The notes below the pieces were generated by a model. It was not told where the DNA came from, did no database searches, and worked only from the letters and a program-made list of their open reading frames with translations. Of a stretch of DNA of 12,125 nucleotides, positions 7,379 through 12,125 are shown in pieces. The DNA is taken from the NCBI GenBank assembly GCA_000435675.1, contig FR895130.1:1-12125 (forward strand), read 5' to 3'. Positions within the stretch are counted from its first letter, which is position 1. Every line of letters starts with the position of its first letter. The stretch is from Eggerthella sp. CAG:298. Its GTDB lineage: Bacteria; Actinomycetota; Coriobacteriia; Coriobacteriales; Eggerthellaceae. The position numbers were made by a program, and so were the translations under genes.

Positions 7379-9226
7379 ATGACCGATTCGAACACAGAAC
7401 ATGAGAACAACGCGCCAGCAACGCCTGCGAACAGCGCCCGCGCGCGCTGCATAGGGGGCACGGGTCGTGCGGTCGTAGTGGGCGGCGGTCTTGCAGGACT
7501 CATGGCCACGCTCAAGCTCACGGAAGCGGGCATTCCGGTCGATCTGTTCTCGGTGGTGCCCGCGAAGCGCTCGCATTCAGTCTGCGCACAAGGCGGCATC
7601 AATGCGGTGCTCGACACCAAGGGTGAAGGCGATACGGTCTGGGAACATATCGACGATACCATCTACGGCGGCGATTTCCTGGCGAACCAGACCATGGTGG
7701 CACGCATGTGCGAGGCGGCTCCTGCCATCGTGAACCTTTTCGACCGCATGGGGGTCATGTTCAATCGCACTCCTGAAGGCCTTCTTGACCTGCGCCGATT
7801 CGGCGGCACGCAAAAACGCCGCACCGCATTCGCAGGTGCGACCACCGGTCAGCAGTTGCTCTATGCGCTCGACGAGCAAGTGCGCGCGCAAGAGGTGGCG
7901 GGTATGGTGCGTCGCTATGAATTCTGGACGTTCGTCTCTGCCATCCTCGATGAAGGCGTATGCAAGGGCATCGTTGCGCAAGACCTCGCTTCCATGGAGA
8001 TCCGCGCCTTTCCTGCAGATGCGGTGGTGGTGGCAACGGGCGGGTGCGGCGCCATCTTCGGCAAGTCGACGAACTCGACCATCAACACGGGCTACGTGGC
8101 TGCGAAGCTCTACACGCAAGGGGCGCTCTACGCTAATGGCGAATTCATCCAGATCCATCCCACGGCCATCCCCGGGGCTGACAAGAATCGCTTGATGAGC
8201 GAATCGGCGCGCGGTGAAGGCGGGCGCGTCTGGACATACAAGGATGGCAAGCCGTGGTATTTCCTCGAAGAGAAGTACCCCGCGTATGGCAATCTGGTCC
8301 CGCGCGATATCGCAACGCGCGAGATCTACGATGTGATCTACAACCAGCATCTGGGGGTGAACGGCGAAAATGTCGTCTATCTCGATGTTTCTCATATCGA
8401 CCCAGCAGTGCTGGATAACAAGCTCGGCGGCATCCTCGAGATCTACGAGAAGTTCGTGGGCGACAATCCGCGCAAGGTCCCGATGCGCATCGCGCCGAGC
8501 GTCCACTATTCCATGGGCGGTCTGTGGGTCAATGTCGATCAGTCGACGAACATCCCGGGGCTGTTCGCGGCAGGGGAGTGCGACTATTCGCAGCATGGTG
8601 CCAATCGTTTGGGTGCGAACTCGCTGCTTTCGGCGGTATATGCCGGCATGGCAGCGGGTTCGACAGCGGCTGCATGGATCCGCAGGTCAGATACCAGAGC
8701 CACGGAAGGCCTCTATGATCAGGCGGTCCAAGCAGAGCAAGCTGCATATGAGGCTATCCGAGCGATGGATGGACCGGTGAACCCGTATGAGCTGTATCAG
8801 CAGATGGCAGATGTGATGACGCGCAATGTTACCGTGGTTCGCTACAACGATAAGCTTGCCGAAACGCTTCAAACGCTCGAGACGCTCGCTCAGGATTATG
8901 AGCGCATCGGGGTGGATGACAAGTCCACGTGGAACAACACCACCACCATGTTCGTGCGCGAGCTCAAGTCCATGATCGATCTTGCGAAGGTGATCACGGC
9001 TGGTGCGCTCGCGCGTGATGAGAGCAGGGGGTCTCACTATAAACCGGAATTTCCTGAGCGCGATGATGAAGCGTGGCTGAAGACCACGCTCGCAGCCTAC
9101 GATCCTGCTCTTGATGGGCCACGGCTCAGCTATGAAGAGGTCGATCTTTCCTTGATCGAACCGCGTAAGCGCGACTATACGACGGTGCATGAAGTGGGTA
9201 AACGCCGCGCATCGAAGGAGGCGTAA
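7379..9226 (+). CDS. sdhA: Succinate dehydrogenase / fumarate reductase flavoprotein subunit SdhA
   Basis: A 615-residue FAD protein that interconverts succinate and fumarate on the cytoplasmic face of the membrane. The dinucleotide-binding loop is AVVVGGGLAGLMA (about residues 31-43). His66 in RSHSVCAQGG is the expected site of covalent FAD. Substrate and catalytic residues are visible as His260 (HPTAIPG), Arg278 (ESARGEGGRVW), His376 (HYSMGGLWV) and Arg410 (GANRLGANSLL). Long blocks match, from memory, Bacillus subtilis SdhA almost residue for residue (e.g. YGGDFLANQ, DRMGVMFNRTPEGLLD, NLVPRDIATREI). It is about 30 residues longer than the Bacillus protein, mainly from a polar N-terminal tail of ~26 residues before the FAD loop. 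The tail is not a signal peptide: it has no hydrophobic core or twin-arginine motif, so the enzyme stays cytoplasmic, unlike the exported FrdA-like reductases common in Eggerthellaceae. The ribosome site AGAAGGA is at 7364-7370. Confidence 0.96.
   Translation: MTDSNTEHENNAPATPANSARARCIGGTGRAVVVGGGLAGLMATLKLTEAGIPVDLFSVVPAKRSHSVCAQGGINAVLDTKGEGDTVWEHIDDTIYGGDFLANQTMVARMCEAAPAIVNLFDRMGVMFNRTPEGLLDLRRFGGTQKRRTAFAGATTGQQLLYALDEQVRAQEVAGMVRRYEFWTFVSAILDEGVCKGIVAQDLASMEIRAFPADAVVVATGGCGAIFGKSTNSTINTGYVAAKLYTQGALYANGEFIQIHPTAIPGADKNRLMSESARGEGGRVWTYKDGKPWYFLEEKYPAYGNLVPRDIATREIYDVIYNQHLGVNGENVVYLDVSHIDPAVLDNKLGGILEIYEKFVGDNPRKVPMRIAPSVHYSMGGLWVNVDQSTNIPGLFAAGECDYSQHGANRLGANSLLSAVYAGMAAGSTAAAWIRRSDTRATEGLYDQAVQAEQAAYEAIRAMDGPVNPYELYQQMADVMTRNVTVVRYNDKLAETLQTLETLAQDYERIGVDDKSTWNNTTTMFVRELKSMIDLAKVITAGALARDESRGSHYKPEFPERDDEAWLKTTLAAYDPALDGPRLSYEEVDLSLIEPRKRDYTTVHEVGKRRASKEA
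9215..9221 (+). promoter_or_regulatory. Ribosome binding site of sdhB inside the end of sdhA
   Basis: AAGGAGG spans the last sdhA codons and lies 9 bases before the ATG at 9231. It decides that start over an in-frame ATG at 9189, which would overlap sdhA by 38 bases and add 14 residues not seen in the family. Confidence 0.65.
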
Positions 9227-9230
9227 AGCC

Positions 9231-10028
9231 ATGGAAGCGAATGACCCCGTGAAGTCAGAATCAACGAAGACCATCAAGCTCCATATCAAGCGGCAGGATA
9301 GCCCCGAGGCAAAAAGCCGCTATGAAGATTTCGAGATCGAATGGCATCCGAACATGAATGTGGTCTCGGCGCTCATGGCTATTCGTGCGCATCCGGTGCT
9401 TGCTGATGGCACGCCCACCACGCCCGTGGTATGGGAGAGCGTGTGCCTCGAAGAAGTATGCGGAGCTTGCACGATGTTGATCAACGGTGTTGCGCGGCAA
9501 GCATGCTCGACGCTCATCGATTCGCTCGAGCAGCCCATCACGCTCGCGCCGCTCACGAAGTTCCCGCTTGTGCGCGATCTGAAGGTCGATCGTCAGAAGC
9601 TCTTCGATCATCTTAAGCGCGTGCATGCTTGGATCGATATCGATGGCGTGTTCGATCTTGGTCCTGGCCCCCGCATGTCGCAAGAAACGCGCGACTGGGC
9701 CTATGAGCTTTCCAAATGCATGACGTGTGGCTGTTGTTTTGAGGCGTGTCCCAACACGAAGCTTGCTGATACGCCCCGCAACTTCATGGGGCCAGCACCG
9801 CTTTCGCAGGTGCGCCTGTTCAATGCGCACCCTACGGGAGCCATGCACGCCGATGTTCGCTTGAATGCCATCATGGATGATGACGGCGTTTCGGGCTGCG
9901 GCAATGCGCAGAATTGCGTGCGTGTATGCCCGAAAGCGATCCCGCTTACCACTTCTATCGCAGATATGAATCGACAGACGTTCAAACAGTCGCTCAAGAA
10001 CACCTTCGGATCATTCGGCAGGAAATAG
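9231..10028 (+). CDS. sdhB: Succinate dehydrogenase / fumarate reductase iron-sulfur subunit SdhB
   Basis: A 265-residue electron-transfer subunit linking the FAD of SdhA to the haems of SdhC through three iron-sulfur clusters. The plant-ferredoxin-like N-terminal domain holds the [2Fe-2S] ligands Cys72, Cys77, Cys80 and Cys92 (CLEEVCGAC...C). The C-terminal domain holds the [4Fe-4S] and [3Fe-4S] ligands in CMTCGCCFEACP (Cys163, 166, 169, 173) and CGNAQNCVRVCPK (Cys223, 229, 233). Cys168 is an extra cysteine at a normally variable place. Blocks such as FDLGPGPRM, WAYELSKCMTCG and PLSQVRLFNAHPTGAM match the Bacillus-type SdhB closely. All eleven expected ligand cysteines are present, so the relay looks intact. 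It lies 4 bases after sdhA and is the last gene of sdhCAB; a 184-base gap follows. Confidence 0.96.
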   Translation: MEANDPVKSESTKTIKLHIKRQDSPEAKSRYEDFEIEWHPNMNVVSALMAIRAHPVLADGTPTTPVVWESVCLEEVCGACTMLINGVARQACSTLIDSLEQPITLAPLTKFPLVRDLKVDRQKLFDHLKRVHAWIDIDGVFDLGPGPRMSQETRDWAYELSKCMTCGCCFEACPNTKLADTPRNFMGPAPLSQVRLFNAHPTGAMHADVRLNAIMDDDGVSGCGNAQNCVRVCPKAIPLTTSIADMNRQTFKQSLKNTFGSFGRK

Positions 10029-10070
10029 CTTTTCAAACAGCATTCGCTTCGATCATGCGGTTCCGCGAGA

Positions 10071-10090
10071 ACGCTCCTTAAGAGGGGCGT
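10071..10090 (+). terminator. Hairpin after sdhB, possible terminator
   Basis: Bases 10071-10078 (ACGCTCCT) pair with 10083-10090 (AGGGGCGT) around a 4-base loop TAAG, giving 8 pairs including one G-T. It sits 42 bases after the sdhB stop, between two functionally distinct operons, which fits a terminator. No T run follows directly; a TTTTT tract only appears about 20 bases later, so intrinsic termination is uncertain. Confidence 0.3.
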
Positions 10091-10212
10091 GCCGGATGCT
10101 GCACAAGAGTTTTTACAAAAGCTTTTCTTTTAGCTGACGAATCCTTGATTTGTCTTCTTCATCATGGTTGCTATCACGAATTTGAAGAAAGAAATGAAAG
10201 GACGAAACGTCA
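10091..10212 (+). promoter_or_regulatory. AT-richer leader of the pst operon
   Basis: This stretch is visibly richer in A and T than the genes around it and must hold the promoter of the phosphate genes if they are transcribed separately. It contains a perfect 10-base palindrome AAAAGCTTTT at 10117-10126. It also holds a weak promoter-like pair, TTGTCT at 10150-10155 and TATCAC at 10172-10177, each 4 of 6 to consensus with a 16-base spacer. No clear PHO box (paired CTGTCAT-type repeats) was found. The ribosome site AAAGGA at 10197-10202 lies 10 bases before the pstS ATG. Confidence 0.25.
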
Positions 10213-11151
10213 ATGAAAGAACAACGAATGGCTCGTAGTCTTGTAGGGAAGGGCTCGCTTGCAACCAAACTTGTGCTCACGCTCGTAGCAGCATGCATGG
10301 CAATCAGTCTCGGTTGGTTGGTAGGCTGCTCATCAGGAGAAAAGCAGCAAGAAGGATCAGGCCAGAGCACAGAGGATATCTCGGTGTACTCGCGTGAGGA
10401 TGGCAGCGGTACGCGCGGTGCCTTCATCGAGCTGTTTGGGCTGGAGGAAACAGACGATCAGGGCAACAAGGTCGACACCACGGCCGATGCGGCTGCTATC
10501 ACCAATTCTACGTCGGTCATGATGACCTCCGTGAAGGGCGATCCTGGAGCGATCGGCTATATCTCGCTCGGTTCGCTTGACGATAGCGTGAAATCGCTCA
10601 AGATCGATGGCGTCGAAGCAACGGCGGATAACGTGAAGGATGGTTCGTACAAGATCGCACGTCCGTTCAACATCGTTACCACCGATGAGCTCACGCCTGC
10701 TGCGCAAGATTTCATCACCTTCATCATGTCGAAGGAAGGTCAGACGATCGTTGAGGATAACGGCTATATTGCCGTGAGCGAAGATGCAGCAAGCTACACA
10801 CCTGCAGGCACGAGCGAGAAGATCATCGTTGCTGGTTCTTCTTCGGTAACGCCGGTCATGGAGAAGCTCGCTGAGGCGTATGAGCAGGCAAATCCTGAGG
10901 CTACCATCGAAGTTCAACAGTCTGACTCGACCACCGGTGTGACCATGGCAATCGAGGGCACGTGCGACATCGGCATGGCATCGCGTGAGCTCAAGGATTC
11001 CGAGACGGGCAAGGGCGCTCAGTCTCAAGCGATCGCTCGCGATGGCATTGCGGTGATCGTTCCGGTCGAGTCTGCGATCGAAGGTCTCACGAGCGATCAG
11101 GTCAAGCAGATCTTCTCTGGCAAGATCACCAGCTGGGGCGACGTGAAATAA
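10213..11151 (+). CDS. pstS: Phosphate-binding lipoprotein PstS, circularly permuted
   Basis: A 312-residue lipoprotein expected to capture phosphate outside the membrane and hand it to PstCA. Basic residues, a hydrophobic stretch (~20-37) and the lipobox LVGC with Cys39 form a lipoprotein signal. The mature protein has both halves of a PstS fold in reversed order. Residues 55-188 hold what is normally the second half: SREDGSGTRGAF (Arg61, Ser65, Gly66, Thr67 as phosphate ligands), GAIGYISLGSL, KIARPFNIVT, and a closing EGQTIVEDNGYIAV. Residues 203-312 hold what is normally the first half: IIVAGSSSVTPVMEKLAEAY, a QSDSTTG loop, CDIGMASRELK (Asp252), DGIAVIVP, and IFSGKITSWGDV at the very end. 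A short linker (189-202) joins them. Canonical PstS runs the other way, from the GSTSV loop to GYIPV. The pstC gene follows with no gap, supporting a phosphate role. Binding of a related oxyanion cannot be excluded. Confidence 0.88.
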   Translation: MKEQRMARSLVGKGSLATKLVLTLVAACMAISLGWLVGCSSGEKQQEGSGQSTEDISVYSREDGSGTRGAFIELFGLEETDDQGNKVDTTADAAAITNSTSVMMTSVKGDPGAIGYISLGSLDDSVKSLKIDGVEATADNVKDGSYKIARPFNIVTTDELTPAAQDFITFIMSKEGQTIVEDNGYIAVSEDAASYTPAGTSEKIIVAGSSSVTPVMEKLAEAYEQANPEATIEVQQSDSTTGVTMAIEGTCDIGMASRELKDSETGKGAQSQAIARDGIAVIVPVESAIEGLTSDQVKQIFSGKITSWGDVK

Positions 11152-12012
11152 ATGAACAGGACTTTTCTGAAAGAAGGGGCTGCGCGTGTGGTTTTCGCAC
11201 TTGCAGCCGCCTTGTCCATCTTGGCGGTGGGGTTGATCTGCGTTTTCTTGTTCGCGAATGGCGTGCCTGCCATGGTCGAGATCGGAATTCCTGATTTCCT
11301 TTTGGGCACCACGTGGCGTCCCGCGAATGATATCTATGGGATCTTCCCCATGATCATCGGGAGCATCTATGTAACGGCGGGTGCGCTCATCTTCGGTGTT
11401 CCTGCGGGCCTTCTGACCGCGATCTTCCTCTCGCGGTTCGCTTCGGCGAAGGTTGCTGCGTTCTTGAAGCCGGGCGTTGAGCTTCTGGCGGGAATCCCTT
11501 CGGTGGTCTATGGCTTTTTCGGACTGATGATCATCGTGCCCTTTATTCGCCTGAATGCACCGGGCAATGGGCTTTCGCTTTTGGCTGCATCGATCTTGCT
11601 CGGCATCATGATCTTGCCCACGGTCATCACGGTGGCGAAGAACGCGCTCGATGCGGTTCCCCAGTCCTACTACGAAGGCGCGCTTGCGTTGGGCGCGACC
11701 CACGAGCGCAGTGTGCTTCGCGTGCTCGTTCCAGCGGCTATCTCGGGCATCATGGCCGGTGTGGTGCTTGGGATCGGTCGCGCGATCGGCGAGACCATGG
11801 CAGTAGTGATGGTGGCGGGCAATCAGCCGATCATTCCTGCATCGATCTTCGATGGCGTGCGTACCATGACCGCGAACATCGTGCTCGAGATGGGCTATGC
11901 AGCTGACCTTCACCGTGGTGCCTTGATCGCGACCGGCGTGGTGCTGTTCGTTTTCATCTTGCTGATCAGTACGCTCTTCAACGCGATGAAGAAGAGGGGT
12001 GAGCGCTCATGA
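11152..12012 (+). CDS. pstC: Phosphate ABC transporter permease PstC
   Basis: A 286-residue inner-membrane permease that pairs with PstA to form the phosphate channel of the Pst ABC transporter. About six hydrophobic segments are visible (roughly 13-36, 66-92, 105-130, 140-165, 190-222, 255-278). The Pst-specific AGIPSVVYGFFGL motif starts at 113, and the cytoplasmic EAA loop that contacts the ATPase PstB is at about 175-200 (EGALALGAT...PAAISG). The C-terminal GIGRAIGETMAV is typical of PstC/PstA. Its length is normal. The ATG follows the pstS TAA directly (TAAATG) and no good Shine-Dalgarno is seen before it, so translation is probably coupled to pstS. The stop overlaps the pstA start by 4 bases (ATGA). 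Confidence 0.95.
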   Translation: MNRTFLKEGAARVVFALAAALSILAVGLICVFLFANGVPAMVEIGIPDFLLGTTWRPANDIYGIFPMIIGSIYVTAGALIFGVPAGLLTAIFLSRFASAKVAAFLKPGVELLAGIPSVVYGFFGLMIIVPFIRLNAPGNGLSLLAASILLGIMILPTVITVAKNALDAVPQSYYEGALALGATHERSVLRVLVPAAISGIMAGVVLGIGRAIGETMAVVMVAGNQPIIPASIFDGVRTMTANIVLEMGYAADLHRGALIATGVVLFVFILLISTLFNAMKKRGERS

Positions 12013-12125
12013 AAGCTCTTGCATCAAGCGGTCTTGCACGCAAAACGGGGCCAAGCTCCTCTTCTCGAGCGCAGGCTTCAAGCCAGATCGCGCGCGGCGT
12101 GATCTATGCCGGTGCGCTCTTCACG
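12009..12125 (+). CDS. pstA: Phosphate ABC transporter permease PstA, N-terminal start only
   Basis: An ATG at 12009 overlaps the pstC stop in an ATGA junction, and the frame stays open for 39 codons to the right edge. The visible peptide is a Ser/Ala-rich, positively charged cytoplasmic tail (MKALASSGLARKTGPSSSSR...), then the likely first residues of a membrane segment (GVIYAGALFT). There is too little for a family match. The call rests on the position directly after pstC, the overlap typical of pstC-pstA pairs, and the fitting start of a membrane protein. pstB and phoU would be expected next, outside the window. Confidence 0.7.
   Translation, partial: MKALASSGLARKTGPSSSSRAQASSQIARGVIYAGALFT

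Noticed and set aside
7379..7460. Signal peptide on SdhA suggesting an exported FrdA-like reductase
   Set aside because: The ~26-residue tail is polar (Asn, Glu, Thr, Ala) without a hydrophobic core or twin-arginine motif.
7577..8596. Minus-strand open frame of 339 codons antisense to sdhA, and similar ones opposite fabD, fabF and accDA
   Set aside because: Same shadow effect: no domains, no ribosome sites and biased composition, while the plus strand encodes conserved enzymes throughout.
10141..10212. PHO box upstream of pstS
   Set aside because: No pair of CTGTCAT-like direct repeats at 11-base spacing could be found; only weak single matches such as TTGTCT.
10357..11913. Long minus-strand open frame of 518 codons antisense to pstS and pstC
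   Set aside because: Its product is an Arg/His/Asp-rich string without any recognisable motif, and it is exactly opposite two well-supported genes. GC-rich codon bias produces such open shadow frames.

Overview
The window is a compact, GC-rich, wholly plus-strand bacterial region of housekeeping metabolism. Taken together, the gene content points to an anaerobic, menaquinone-using, Gram-positive-type organism, most likely Coriobacteriia and perhaps Eggerthellaceae. The content used is a FabK-type enoyl reductase, an AccD-AccA fusion, a Bacillus-style three-gene succinate dehydrogenase and a lipoprotein PstS. That taxonomic call is an inference from gene content and style, not from a marker gene.

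Layout. (1) Positions 1-6618 hold a type II fatty-acid synthesis operon: the end of fabK, then fabD, fabG, fabF, fabZ and a long fused accDA, with gaps of 10-50 bases. It supplies malonyl-CoA (AccDA), moves malonyl to ACP (FabD), condenses (FabF), reduces (FabG), dehydrates (FabZ) and reduces again (FabK). acpP, fabH, accB and accC are not in the window and presumably lie upstream or elsewhere. (2) Positions 6722-10028 hold sdhCAB, a diheme-cytochrome-b succinate:menaquinone oxidoreductase / fumarate reductase, preceded by a plausible sigma-70-type promoter in a 103-base gap. (3) From 10213 to the right edge is the start of a phosphate-uptake (pst) operon: a substrate-binding lipoprotein, pstC and the first 39 codons of pstA.

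Two proteins do not have the usual architecture. The PstS-like lipoprotein carries its two sequence halves in swapped order: the half that is normally C-terminal comes first, right after the lipobox, and the half that is normally N-terminal comes last. It reads as a circular permutation, with all the ligand-loop motifs kept. The 882-residue AccDA has a ~200-residue N-terminal extension whose residues ~74-176 resemble the first domain of biotin carboxylase without its conserved motifs. The fusion therefore looks like a carboxyltransferase with a vestigial or repurposed carboxylase domain. A smaller oddity is FabD, which has GFSLGE where the family has GHSxGE at the nucleophile.

No tRNA, rRNA, CRISPR, insertion sequence or phage gene was seen. 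The only non-coding stretches over 60 bases are 6619-6721 and 10029-10212.
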